Shown here: positions 8,430 through 19,279 of the stretch, one piece after another
How positions within the stretch are numbered: position 1 is the stretch's first letter
Layout of the letters: every line of letters starts with the position of its first letter
Source of the DNA: Elysia marginata
Lineage: Eukaryota > Mollusca > Gastropoda > Plakobranchidae
DNA: 24,727 nt
NCBI GenBank assembly: GCA_019649035.1
Contig: BMAT01003538.1
Span: forward strand, 77,860-102,586
Direction: 5' to 3'
The notes under the pieces: generated by a model
What the model saw: the letters and a program-made list of their open reading frames with translations, nothing else
Database searches by the model: none
What the model was told of the DNA's origin: nothing
Made by a program: the position numbers and the translations under genes

Positions 8430-9180
8430 GCACATTAGGTTATAGGGGTAACATACGTTTTTTTAGTATAAATTTATTTAGTATACTATTTTGTACTCAC
8501 TTAAAATTCTAAATCATGGTTCTATTAGATCCTTTATGTCTGAAAACTTACTAAATTCTCCGCATTTAATTTTTTATGTCAGCCAATCACAAAGATATGA
8601 CAATCGACAGATATTTTACATGAGGATGGCGGCCATGATATATTTTTAAGTACGAAATTAGTCAGTAAGGTGTTTTACATACGTTTTTTATCAACTAAAT
8701 AATGGTTCCATTGAATTCCTTCTGTCTGAAAACATACCATTTTATGTTTCTATATCAAACGCCACTTGCACTTTTCCACATTGGGGCCCAGGAGCAACAT
8801 ACATTTTGTAACATTACTTTATCCACTATGCTTCTTTGTATTTACTTTACCATCTAAATCATGGTTCCATTAGATCCTTTATGACTTTAAACTTACTAAA
8901 ATCTCTTCATTTAAGTTTCTTTTGCCAACCTATCACAAAAGTATGACTATTTAAAGAAATGTTACATGAGGAAGGCGGCCATCTTAAATTTTAACACAAA
9001 TTAAATCAGCGTTGTGTTTTAAATTTATATTTCATCAACTGAATAATGGTGCCATATTATTTCTTATGTCTAAAAACATGTCGGAAGACACCCCATTCAT
9101 GATTTTGTGTAAACTCTTACGAAGATATGACAATTTACAGATTTTTCGTCTTAGACAGCTGCCATCTTGGATTTTTAAAA
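8430..9180 (+). repeat. Four diverged direct copies of a 160-185 bp unit
   Basis: Anchor phrases mark four units: AAATCATGGTTCTATTAGAT at 8511, AAATAATGGTTCCATTGAAT at 8697, AAATCATGGTTCCATTAGAT at 8856 and GAATAATGGTGCCATATTAT at about 9040 (spacings 186, 159 and about 184). Each is followed by a form of TTATGTCTGAAAAC. Units 1 and 3 also share CCAA/CCTATCACAAA..TATGAC and ACATGAGGAWGGCGGCCAT; unit 4 has a worn form (GCTGCCATCTTGG). ACATACGTTTTTYATCAACT-like joins precede some units. Unit content alternates, which suggests a two-part unit of about 345 bp. The family is not identified; low-copy satellite or a non-autonomous transposon array are both possible. Confidence 0.8.
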
Positions 9181-10088
9181 TTCATGGACTTCCGGGAAAA
9201 AAATTAGGCTTGGCATAACATCTAAACTCGCTTGGTATATCCTCAACCTCATTTGTGTGGATTTTAGTACTATTACCACAAAACTCACAATTATTTGACA
9301 AATCTGCCTTACTAAAAGAAACCACGCATTTTTGTTTAAAGCGAAAAACTGTCACGTTCTTCTTTAGTGGCCCGTAATTGAAACTCACGTTGTTTGTATT
9401 CTTAATTTCTTAATAGCTCGCTTAAAAGCCTTTAACTGAAGAACAACGAAACACTGAGGCCATAGCTCTTTTGTAGTAGATGCAGATGTCTCATTAAAAA
9501 CAAATAAAATTTTTTTTTTTGCGTTTGACTTCCTTAATTCTCCCCCGGGCTTGCAATGCTCTCATCTCAACACTGCATATGCCCTTAAAAACCACTAAGG
9601 ATAATGATATTTAATTAAATCCATATATTACTGTATTTTTCTTTCCTTTTCTTTGCTGTCTGCATTTTTTTCTTATCTTTTGATTCTTTTCGCTGTGCCT
9701 GTCTGTGTTTTTAAATCGTATGTCAATCTATTTCTCTGATCTGTTATGTTGGCTTTCATAATAATTCTACTCTCACTCTTCATGTCCATCCCCTCCCACC
9801 TACCCATACAGAATGGTCTATGTACATGTGTGGAGTGGACACGGACCCGTAAGTTACAGGTGATCAAGAGCACCAAAACTGATATCTGAACTGACGGCGA
9901 TTCTGTCCACCATGCACCCTTCTTCTTTGGTACCGTTAGATGTGAGACCTGTAGCTACTGAGTAGAGGTCCGTGGAGATAGAACTAGAATATAGAACTAG
10001 AAGCAAGGAAGTTCTTCGAGATAGAATAAATGGATAGCGGCATGAAGGTTTTTGAGGACAGAATCTGTGATATCCACTCTACATGTAA
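9181..10088. other. Non-coding DNA
   Basis: No gene is recognised. A 68-codon antisense frame at 9182-9388 has one C-x2-C pair (NNCEFCGN) but no family resemblance. A poly-T run lies near 9513-9522. Confidence 0.4.
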
Positions 10089-10274
10089 GCGGGTGGGCTG
10101 AAAAAAGTCTGAGTTGTGCATATCTCAAAATATTTGGTCCCACAAACTTGAAACTTCACGCGAATACTTTTTAAAAGAACAAGTGTATGTGGCGTCATTT
10201 CTCCTGAACCAAGCTGGGACTCAAAAGTGAACATGGCGAAATGACGACTTCCAGCGATTTTCTTAACAGCGATT

Positions 10275-10288
10275 TTCTTAACCAGCAG
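10275..10288. repeat. SINE target duplication, left copy
   Basis: TTCTTAACCAGCAG, repeated exactly at 10545-10558 on the other side of the SINE. Confidence 0.92.
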
Positions 10289-10544
10289 CAGGGGGCCTAG
10301 ATAGCTCAGCTGGTAGTGGCTTCGCTCCGTGGCCAAGAGGTCGCGGGTTCGAAACACAGCCGAGCACAGTCCGGGCCCCTACTGGTTGGGTCGGTGTCAG
10401 AATAATGTGACCGGCTGAGGCTAAGTCATGATATCCCCGCTAGTCTCTGGGTGGCAGCCCGTAAATTGTCATTGGGATTGAAGCCCTGAGAGCACCTTTG
10501 AAGTGGAATTGGACTTGTAAAAATACCCTTCAATCAATCAATCA
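10289..10544 (+). mobile_element. tRNA-derived SINE (copy 1)
   Basis: 256 bp. The head is tRNA-like, with A box TAGCTCAGCTGG at 10302-10313 and B box GGTTCGAAAC at 10346-10355, the internal RNA polymerase III promoter. A central region at 10388-10417 (GGGTCGGTGTCAGAATAATG followed by TGACCGGCTG) is shared with the SINE at 21.3 kb. The tail is a short (AATC)n run, TCAATCAATCAATCA. Perfect 14-bp flanking duplications show target-primed insertion by a partner LINE. It is inserted in the mariner relic, so it is the younger of the two. Confidence 0.92.
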
Positions 10545-10558
10545 TTCTTAACCAGCAG
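10545..10558. repeat. SINE target duplication, right copy
   Basis: TTCTTAACCAGCAG, identical to 10275-10288. Confidence 0.92.
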
Positions 10559-10804
10559 TATTCTACTATCGGTATTGAATTTTCAACGGCTAAGGGACAC
10601 TTTGGAAACATTCATGCAAGATTAAAGACTGTTTATGGCAATATGTGTATTTCTGAAGATACGGTTCTTAAAATCTAAGGTTAATAAGAAATTTTGAAGG
10701 AGAAGATCGCACAGAGACAATAGTCGTATTGTGCTTGATCGCACTCGTTCAGCTAGGCCAAAGACTACGCCGGATACAACATATCAAGAGGCTGAAGACA
10801 TTAC

Positions 10805-10817
10805 TAGTACTACTGCA

Positions 10818-10855
<38 letters not shown>

Positions 10856-10929
10856 CACTACCACTACCACTACCACTACCCCTACCCCTACCCCTACCCC
10901 TACCCCTACCACTACCACTACCACTACCT

Positions 10930-11011
<82 letters not shown>

Positions 11012-11012
11012 C
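10805..11012 (+). repeat. Nested compound (CTA)n microsatellite with a C-rich centre
   Basis: The array runs (TAC)n, then (TACCAC)n, then (TACCCC)5, then (TACCAC)n, then TACCTCTACTAA, then (TAC)n: roughly symmetric shells of variants. Five CCCC tracts spaced by TA occupy 10879-10906, so the minus strand carries GGGGTA five times. The long poly-Thr, poly-Leu and poly-Val frames across it on both strands are artefacts of the repeat, not proteins. Confidence 0.97.
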
Positions 11013-11127
11013 AACTGCTGCGAGATTGTTACTACTTTTACCACTGAATCATAGATTACTATACCGCTGCTATTTCCACTGCCATTGCATTCTAAGACCT
11101 ACAAAAGTTACTATTCAATCTTGTTAC
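11013..11127 (+). repeat. 115-bp duplicated segment, copy 1
   Basis: From AACTGCTGCGAG to TTCAATCTTGTTAC. It is repeated at 11142-11256 with 7 differences and no net gap. It follows directly on the microsatellite. Confidence 0.92.
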
Positions 11128-11141
11128 CTACTACTACTACT

Positions 11142-11256
11142 AACTGCTGCGAGACTGTTACTACTTTTACCACTGAATGATAGACTACTATACTGCTGCT
11201 ATTTCCACTGCCATTGCATTCTAAGACCTACAAAAAGTACAATTCAATCTTGTTAC
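11142..11256 (+). repeat. 115-bp duplicated segment, copy 2
   Basis: Preceded by a short CTACTACTACTA run (11128-11141), so the duplicated unit was microsatellite end plus 115 bp, about 129 bp in all. Confidence 0.92.
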
Positions 11257-11996
11257 GGATGGGCATTCACCTTCGTATGTTGATAACTAATGGAAAGAAT
11301 AAAAGAAATAATTATCTTACCATCAATATTTGGTTTTTTACTTTAAAGGACTTTTCTCTTTTGTACGCAATATTGTTGCTTCTTGCAATAAAAGTCTTTA
11401 TCCACCATCTTACAGTATAATTCAATCTTGACAGTCAATCCAGACAGCGGTGAAGTATTATATTTTGTTTTCCTTTGCGTAATTTAATTTTAGACAAATT
11501 GCGGACGCTTGTCAGAGCGGCGTCCGGCATCGTCGAATGGGGGCGACCACGGCAAGGAGACAAACACCACAGACGTTGTAGTGCTATGGGATAAAACCTG
11601 GGAGACAAAATAGTTTGAGGAGGAGAAATTTCCAATCGATTTTGTGTTTCTGCTGAGTGTTTAATTTACAATTATTTCTGTGTAAGGGTATGAAAAGTAA
11701 AGTGGTTTTAGTTGACGCATTGAAAGAAATGGAGTTACTTTTCATTTAAATGATTTAGCTTTAAGTTTAGTGATAATTTTTTTCTGTCCTCCTGCACCAA
11801 CAATATATAACAACAGAAAAAAAAATAATGGGAAAAATGGTAGACATCAATTTTAAAATTGGAGGCTTTCTTTCTAAAAAAAAGGGAAACACAAGCAAAG
11901 CAAACCAAAATGTTCTCATTCCCTTTCGCTGCTTTGTCTGTCCATTTTCTTTGAAGCTTGTTAGTATGATCACAAAATAGTTCAATACCTTTTTTG
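11257..11996. other. Non-coding DNA
   Basis: No gene is recognised. A more GC-rich patch at about 11500-11600 contrasts with its AT-rich surroundings and may be an unidentified transposon relic. The phrase ATTCAATCTTG, found in both 115-bp copies, recurs once more near 11420. Confidence 0.4.
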
Positions 11997-12093
11997 ATCA
12001 TCATCATCATCATCATCANNNNNNNNNNNNNNNNNNNNNNNNNNNNNNNNNNNNNNATCATCATCATCATCAATATGATGATCATGATGATGA
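11997..12093. repeat. (ATC)n microsatellite containing an assembly gap
   Basis: CATCATCAT runs into 38 N at 12019-12056 and resumes as ATCATCATC, then turns into ATGATGATCATGATGATGAT. The gap is unresolved repeat; its true length cannot be read from here. The antisense open frame across it is an artefact. Confidence 0.95.
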
Positions 12094-15000
12094 TAGAATA
12101 TAACTTGTATTTTTTTAATTGGTTGTTGTGTCGTATGCCTAGAAAATTGTTAATTTCTCATTATGTTTTTTAAATGTTTATGGTAATGTAGGTGAGTCTA
12201 GGGGCTCGAGAGAAATTAGCCAGAGAAAACTCACGGCTGTGCAATAACCTGTAGTCTACGAGCTGACAAAGCGAGCGGAGGCTCAATCTTGGTTAGTCAA
12301 TTGCCAGCGCTAGCTGCAAAAAGTCTTCTCAGTGCGAAGTAGGGAGTTTTATTATTCTACTTATTACAATAGTTAGTCGATCCGTAGTGATTGCTAACGC
12401 AAAATTTATAATCAGTTTGAATTTGAATTTCCATAGAAGCAGAGAAGTTACTCGCTTAAATTTTCAGAGTTAGCATCAGTATTAAATATTATTTTAAAGA
12501 AAGTTTGTACCAGTAGTTTATTTCGAGTTTATCAGTCAGAGTCTGTAGACTGTTCAGTATTTAAATGTGAGCCCCAGATTGTACGAAGAAATATATATTT
12601 GCATACTGTAATCATACCTTTTGATGGACCTGTTCCTGTATACCAACTTCAACAGGAATTCTATGTAACAAAAGCAAGCTGAATTTTACTGCAGTCGTTT
12701 GCCTCCTGGTCTATACCCCCCATCGTGACAATCATCATCATCATTATGATCATCAATATCATTACGACATCGTCATATCCCGCACCAGCACTCGACTTTT
12801 ATTTTATGATCATCATAAAAGTCCTTTAAATAGTCACTACCGTCATAAATAACGTTATGGATGTTGTAAAAATGACTAACCTAAGCTTTAATCAAACTCC
12901 ATGGAATAATAAAGGTGCATCCGAGCGGAATTTCTAAAAAATTAGCCTATTGTATGAAGATTGAAAATATAAAGGCAGTCTTAAAATAACATACAGTAAA
13001 GCAAATAGTGACCCATATTTATGCCCACCTGTTTATCTCTTCTTTTTATTTGTCCATTATTGCGCAATTTTTGTTTTACTCTATTTAATGATGTATGCCT
13101 TGTATTCCAAGTTAAAGACTTTCTTGTGTCTTCTTTTCCGTATTTATGTTTCTCTCGCTCTCGCTTTCTGTCTTGTTCATGACTATTTTCCCGATTGCCC
13201 ACCCGCAAGTCTGCGTCTGTTCTTTTTCTCCCTAATAAAAAACCCCCTTATATTTTACTGTTAAACCACTGTGTTTGCTCCCTTATATTTTACTGTAAAA
13301 TTGCTACATATATTTTTTTAACATTCTTTACTATTTAACTTACCCGTGAGATCTATATGTCTCATAAATTTGTCATTAAAAAAAAGTCGTTATTTTTTTT
13401 CTACTACTATGATGTTGAAAAAAATGTTGCGTACTTTACCCTAAAATCTTGGAATCCATAAAAACCTGCCTGCGATTTCAGATTATTTTGAATTTGTATT
13501 TTGTATGAATTATATTATACATATATATCTATACATTGAAATTTTGGAGCCCATTCTTAAAGACCATAAGTCGTGCGTCACAAAAAACAAAAGAAAACAA
13601 AGAGAGGACACGTACTAACAGGCACACATGCATTGTTTTGTTTAGATTCTCCATGGGTGTATGACGATTTCCATGTCTTTAGGAACAAAATTAAAGAAAT
13701 CAACATTTGCTGCAATTAGCACGTTTGTCGACGATGACTTTTTTTGAAAATAAAAATAAAACAACACACAAATTAAGTCTCCCATAGTACTACAACAATT
13801 CTTTAAATACTGGGTAGTTTTTATTCATTCTTCCACGTCCTCCAGTGTCATTGTGTTACCCTTTCTCCTGCCAAATTGTTTTCCGAACATTAAGACAATG
13901 TAAGAAGTAGTTTATATTTAACCCCCCCCCCCAAATTTTCCGTCTACAAAACACGGAGACTAAAACATTCTACAAACATTTCATTGCGAACAAAAGAGAA
14001 AAGTAGAATTAAGACACGTTTAATCTTTTTTTGAGTTCCTTTTTTAAAATACATTTTCTTTGACCTTATTTGACATTCTCCTTCTTTGCCTGTTTAGTGT
14101 AAACCTCAATAATTTGAGTGGTGAAAGCAAAAGGAAAACGCCAAGTAAAATTTAATTTGGAGCATTTTTTACACAAATAAATTCTTTAACAGGACAATTT
14201 AAATAAAAAACATTTTATATAAATTCCACAACCTTAAGTATCACACTTTATATAAAAGCACAACCTTTTATATTAGAGCTCCTACATTACAACCCGCCGC
14301 TTAAAATTGATATTTAAGTTGGCAGGAAAGACACAAAACCCAAAACGCACGTGTTTTATATATATACAAAACCTATTGCCGTACGCCGCAGTACTCCCAG
14401 CAATAACCAGAATAAGTGACAACAAATTACAGAGGAATTTACAAGTAGTCTCGTAATGGATACATAAATTACTAAAGAAGGATAAAGCCAGTAACAGAAT
14501 AACAACGCCAGTCATTTCATTCGGTGAGCTCCAAAGTCTTCAGGCTCTGTATGAAATGTAAATAGCATCGAACTCAATTCACACATTCATACTGAGATCA
14601 CAGGAGCACTGCACTACCTGATGTCAATTAAAACGTGAAAACGAATAAAAGATTACAAATAATAAGTACCAACAACAAAAAAGGACATTGAAGAGCTGCA
14701 GTCATTTTCAGGGAAAAACAGCAGTATTGTGGCAAAGAATGATCAAAACATTATTGTCATATAACAAGGGCAATAGTTGGACACAAACCAAAACTATTGA
14801 GGTGAGAGGATCGCATTTCATCTAAACATTATCGCTGTTTAGTGAATATTTTACACTCTAAAAAACAAGCCAGTGCAACCTTAATCGAAAAAAAAAACCC
14901 ATTAATAACGAAACGAAACCAAATCAGAAAAATGAAAGGAAAAAGAACAGAATGAAAAGACATTAATCTTTGCCCATACAGCTTAAAAGTTTAGAAAGAG

Positions 15001-17077
15001 AAAATAACTCTATTCGTTCTTATCGACAATCAATCTTATAGCAAGAATTACTAAGCACATAAAACAAAGGAGACGCCAGAGTACCCTGTGCTAGACGGAG
15101 CAAGAGACATTAATCCTGCCTGAAAGCCCGTGATTTCCTTAATATAAAACCTCCAGTACAGAACTTTAAACCTTCGTTGTCACACTACACAGCCTCTGGA
15201 CTTTCCCTGGCCGAGGTTTTTAACCTCGCCAATGTAATAGTTAAGTTCAACTTTCCCTGAAAAAAAAAGACCAGATATAGACGCCCACAACTTAGTTATA
15301 ACCTCAGATAAAAACTCTTAACTGAAGTTTATTCATTGCGACATCAACGCTATAAATAACAAGACAGCAGGATGATGACGCCTCTGAAGAACTCAAATTT
15401 AGCGATTAAATTTCAAACCATACGAATCACTACTTTTCCATAAATTCCAAACTGGCACGGTACTTTATGAGCGGAACCCCCCCAACAAAACAAACAAAAA
15501 AACACTTAAATCACAAGCCTCCATACATTTTGAAGAAAAATAGACTTTTTATCGACAAACTAACCAAGGCAATGGATAGATCTATACAAGTTTTACATTA
15601 TTCAACATGAGATAAATTAAGGTAATACTTTATTGTCCCATCTACGACTAATAATCTAAAACCTCTCGTCTGGATCATCTATTGCCTTATGGTTCATATT
15701 TACCACAAAAGACAGTAATTAAATAAATATTGGTTAAAAGCATAGCTTTTTTGATACAGAAAACAATCAAAAGGCAAGGCAAATCAATAAAACGAGTGGA
15801 ACGAGGGGAACGTAAAGCAGAACACAATCTCCAACCGTAATCTCATGTCTCATTTCCGTTTTAAACAGGCACACATATACTTGCCAACAAAGGAACTAGA
15901 GGAAATGATCAAGTTGTTCAAACACGCTTGACAATGGTAGAAACCCTTACCAACAGGAAAAAGAGCAGTCACAACAATATGTAAATTCTTTCTGATGCCT
16001 AGTGTCTTTGACCATAAAAACTGCTTATTTATTTTGTTTATTTTTTCCCATTTTCCACACGTGCCTTTCCTATTAGCTAGTAGAAGTAACCTCTTTTTTT
16101 AGTGTTTAAGACATTTATCGATTTTATGTAACGATAGTTAAACAATTTGTAAATCGTAAATATTATAGCGGGATCTTTTTTATCAAATGTTAGAAGACGT
16201 TAGATTGTACAGGTTTTTCTGATTGTAAGCTCGAGTGAGCCGCTAGGAAGACACTCCAACCATATCGTCAAAGATCGCATGTTTTAGTCTCCGATGTTAT
16301 GTCAATTTAAAATTGAAAAATTTTGCAAACTTAAGTAATACTTCTGAATGTCTTAAACAGAATTAAATAAAACCAAGCCTGTTTGAAAACCTACCATAAT
16401 TAGTTTCCAATTAGTTCCAGAGGGTCGTTGAACTCTTGGGAAACCGATGTGTTTTACTTGTTTTTTATTTTGCTCCACGGAATAACAAATTTACAATGAA
16501 TAAGAATTTTTAAGATAAAATAATCATATTGAATTAAGGCAAAACTACCAGACCAGGAAAATATCAATTATAAAAAGAAAAAAGATTTGCCAACCTGAAA
16601 TCAATTCGTACAACACTTTAAAAGACAACAAAACAAGAAATTAAGAGAAAAAGGACAAATCGAAAAGCTCCAATGGTAAATAAAAGGGAGTGTGCGGAGG
16701 TCTTTCCTTTTGAACTAGATGGCTGTGAAGCAAAATAATCTATAATTTACAAAAATTAGCCGAGACGGAGTACTCGGTGCAAAATGTCAGTCTCTCATTC
16801 TAACGATCAAAATTAGATTAGTTTGTGGTAAAAAAACTCTCGATGTGAATATAACTTATATAACAGAGAACGAACTGATATAAAAGCTCTTGTGAAAGAA
16901 GTCTTCCTGATGTAAACTAAAGTATCTTAGAGACGTGTGTATGGTTTAATAATTATGCAATTTAACTTAAGTACTGAACGTATCTTTTATTGTCACTAAA
17001 TTGAAAAATATTTGAATGAAATCGAGTACATAGAATTTTTGCAAAAATCGCTTGTAAATAAAGTTTAAAATCAACAC
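12094..17077. other. Long non-coding AT-rich region
   Basis: About 5 kb without supportable genes. Notes: ATC-type repeats recur at 12730-12770, so 12094-12730 is bracketed by similar microsatellite; a run of 11 C lies at 13922-13932; several (A)n and (T)n tracts are present. A 77-codon hydrophobic antisense frame at 14282-14515 has no family resemblance or splice context. This region lies downstream of the UNC93-like gene's likely polyadenylation site. Confidence 0.5.
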
Positions 17078-17083
17078 TTTATT
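17078..17083 (-). terminator. Candidate polyadenylation signal of the UNC93-like gene
   Basis: AATAAA on the minus strand (TTTATT on plus), about 450 nt after the stop codon at 17533, in AT-rich context. Other AATAAA-like words lie nearby, so the exact 3' end is uncertain. Confidence 0.35.
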
Positions 17084-17532
17084 TTAACACGCACAAATAA
17101 AGTATGCAACGACATTGTCAATTATGGTCATATCCTCTGCCAAAATGAAACCTAGCAAAAGCAATATGACCACAGAGATAAAGATCACAAATTTAAGCAT
17201 GGAGGTAATACTTAATATCCTATCTGAGGCATTCAAAAGAATGTCATGTCAGGTTTTTTGTATCTTGGTGAAACAAGCTGTCTTAGAATGAAGAATACAA
17301 AAGATGAGACTCCCCATTACCTCACATTACTGTAGATTTATAGGCTTTATCTGACGCCCTTAAGACCATGGTATTCAAAATCTGTAAAACTTTGTGCATT
17401 TACATCTTTCACTTAATATTATCTGACTGCCTGGGCTCTTAACAGAACCATAAAGGATCCATAACGGAACAATAACGGAAGTGGAAACCGAAGCAAACCA
17501 GAATAGCCATCACAACCATACGCTCTACCATC
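17084..17532 (-). other. Probable 3' UTR of the UNC93-like gene
   Basis: Runs from the TAG stop to the first good AATAAA on the minus strand, without further coding content in the gene's frame. Extent is inferred. Confidence 0.4.
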
Positions 17533-17894
17533 CTACAAGTCAACAGCAGCCTCGCCCTCCTCTGCGTCAAACACGGCCTCGGTACTATGGTTGTTGGTGT
17601 CTCCGACCTCCCAACTCTCCGCCACGCCGTCCTGACTGTGGCAAGTGTGTTCATCATCCCTGGACGCGTCTTCTTCTCCTCCAGGTGTCCTGTCACGGCT
17701 GGCCAAGTCATGTGAAATCAGCATCAAGCCAAGGAAGCCAGCCACATGAAGGCTGAAGGCAACGTACAGGGAGGTCATGAGTTCCCCAGTAAAGATGGAG
17801 CTGAGGAAACTTCCGATAAGTCCCAGGCCTTGGCACACCCTGAATATGGTCATTGCTGTGTCCTTTTCGTCGGTCGCGTAACGCGTGGCCATGG
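17533..17894 (-). CDS. UNC93-like protein, last coding exon
   Basis: The exon begins after the acceptor CTCCACTGTTTCAG; its first two bases complete a codon split with exon 22569-22438, giving ...QAQSQ-A-MATRYATDEKD. It encodes 119 further residues, to TAG 17533-17535. Residues 13-34 (AMTIFRVCQGLGLIGSFLSS and on) and 39-60 (LMTSLYVAFSLHVAGFLGLM and on) are the last two membrane segments, matching the conserved EAAF..YR.W..LG pattern of UNC93A-type proteins. Residues 61-119 form a tail with 18 Asp/Glu and 3 Arg, probably cytosolic. UNC93 proteins are MFS-fold membrane proteins without a settled transport substrate: C. elegans UNC-93 regulates the SUP-9 K+ channel and vertebrate UNC93B1 escorts Toll-like receptors. 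This one resembles the UNC93A branch; its function is not known. Confidence 0.85.
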
Positions 17895-18270
17895 CTGAAA
17901 CAGTGGAGAGGACGTTAGCCTATAGTTGCAGAACTTATAAAATAAATTGAGAAGAGTGATACAGGGAAATTGTTAGCCACAGTATTCAATTATAATAAAA
18001 AAGAGCTTGACAATGCAAGGGTAATTGAATTTTATCCGACAAAATGACTGATTTTCAAATGGGATAGCTCAAAGTCTTTGAAATAGTACTTGAGAGAGAG
18101 AGTAAAAGAAACTGTTATATTCTTTCATTTTCTCAAACATCCAACACAACTTTGTAATAACGCAAGGTAAATTGACTTGTATCGGACGAAATTGTTGATT
18201 TACGAAGCGGTAGTTCACAATCCTCGGTGTGCATAATATTTGAAACAGAAAAACAAAATAATCTTGTTAT

Positions 18271-18482
18271 CTTATTATAATGGAAGGAGAGGTGAACTTT
18301 CAGACAGAAAAGGCTTTTTTTGTGGCGGGGCTTAAAAATTGGGAAAATCAGCCTATCCATTTCAAATCAGATTAAACTAATGTAAGAGGGCATTTAGAAT
18401 GGGCTATGATCCCTGCAAATAGTTATGCTTTTTTAATTCATGTGAAAATCGTAGTGCTTATACAAGTTTTTTCTCCATTTTA
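18271..18482 (+). repeat. Intronic ~210-bp repeat, copy 1
   Basis: Runs from CTTATTATAATGGAAGGAGA to TTTTTTCTCCATTTTAAAT. It shares with copies 2 and 3 CAGAAAAGGCTTTT, CTTAAAAATTGGGAAAA, CTTATCC/CCTATCCAT, GTAAGAGGGCAT and ATTATGCTTT in the same order. Family unknown. Confidence 0.85.
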
Positions 18483-18597
18483 AATCTATTTTCGGTTTAT
18501 TTGAACGTCGAAATGCGTTCAAGATATCACGCGTTCGCTGGTGCTGATAAAGTTTTTTTTTTATAAAGGCTGAAAGATTACAGTGCGAAACGCAAAT

Positions 18598-18812
18598 CTT
18601 ATTATAAAGGAAGGAGAGGTGAACTTTCAGCCAGAAAAGGCTTTTGTGTGGGAGGCTTAAAAATTGGGAAAATTAGCTTATCCATATCAAATTACACTAA
18701 ATTTATGTAAGAGGTCATATAGAATGGTCTGTGATCTCTGCAAATAATTATGCTTTGTTTCAATTATGAGAAAACTGTGATGCCTATCCAAGTTTTTTCT
18801 CTCCATTTTAAT
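18598..18812 (+). repeat. Intronic ~210-bp repeat, copy 2
   Basis: The closest relative of copy 1, including GGAAGGAGAGGTGAACTTTC at its left end. A 115-bp spacer separates the two. Confidence 0.85.
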
Positions 18813-19080
18813 GATTTACAAACAGATGACCAGGGACCTGTTGATTTGATTAGATCTACACCACATCCTCAGGTCCCTTAGAGAAATCTAGATCTAGAAT
18901 CTAGGTCTAGGATTAGTAGAAACATAGCTTAAAAATTATGATCTAGGTCTAGGATTAGTTAAATTAGTAGGATCATTTGTGCTTGAAAATCAATCTAGCA
19001 ATGTATGTAGATTTAATCTGGATCTAGCTTCTAGGCTAGAAATCTACAATGTTGATTTCTTTTCCTCTAATTTTTTTTTT

Positions 19081-19279
19081 CATCATAATAAAAGGAGAGG
19101 CCATTTATCAGCCAGAAAAGGCTTTTGTGTGTGTGTGTGGGGGGAGGGAGGGCATAAAAATTGGGAAAACTAGCTTATCCATTTCAAATCACACTAAATT
19201 GATGTAAGAGGGCATTTAGAATTATCTGTGATCTATTATGCTTTTTTAAATTTTTGTGAAAATCGTGATGCTTATAATT
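19081..19279 (+). repeat. Intronic ~210-bp repeat, copy 3
   Basis: Same phrase order as copies 1 and 2, but with a GTGTGTGTGTG and GGGGGGAGGGAGGG expansion in place of the short G-rich piece after AGGCTTTTGTGTG. This suggests a microsatellite grew inside the repeat. Confidence 0.82.

Larger units (their letters stand above)
10089..10800 (+). pseudogene. Decayed mariner-like transposon, 5' end and transposase N-terminus
   Basis: From 10574 the frame reads IEFSTAKGHFGNIHARLKTV then YGNMCISEDTVLK, ending at a stop. This matches the first helix-turn-helix of mariner transposases (pattern RAVIxFL.xxG...IHxRLKxVYG..C.S..TVRKW). After a frame change, 10734-10775 reads LDRTRSARPKTTPD, matching the linker before the second helix-turn-helix (D..RSGRPxT). 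The first domain would bind the transposon ends. The DDE/D catalytic domain is absent; a (CTA)n microsatellite begins right after. The upstream stretch 10089-10274 resembles a mariner leader in layout only (inference). A SINE interrupts the element at 10289-10544. Confidence 0.65.

Noticed and set aside
9182-9388. Antisense frame with a C-x2-C pair
   Set aside because: A single Cys pair without matching His/Cys partners; no recognisable family.
10729-11283. Long Leu/Pro-, Thr- and Val-rich open frames on both strands
   Set aside because: All are translations of the (CTA)n compound microsatellite; no codon or family signal.
11735-12085. 116-codon antisense frame with a run of unknown residues
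   Set aside because: It runs through the N gap in an (ATC)n tract; only low-complexity and chance sequence.
12981-13208. Lys/Arg/Glu-rich 75-codon antisense frame
   Set aside because: Composition reflects a pyrimidine-rich plus strand; nothing conserved seen.
14282-14515. 77-codon hydrophobic antisense frame that might be a small membrane protein
   Set aside because: Hydrophobicity is expected from AT-rich DNA; no family resemblance, no splice context.
17439-17756. Two other frames overlapping the last UNC93-like exon
   Set aside because: They are shadows of the exon; the chosen frame has the correct splice phase and the family motifs.
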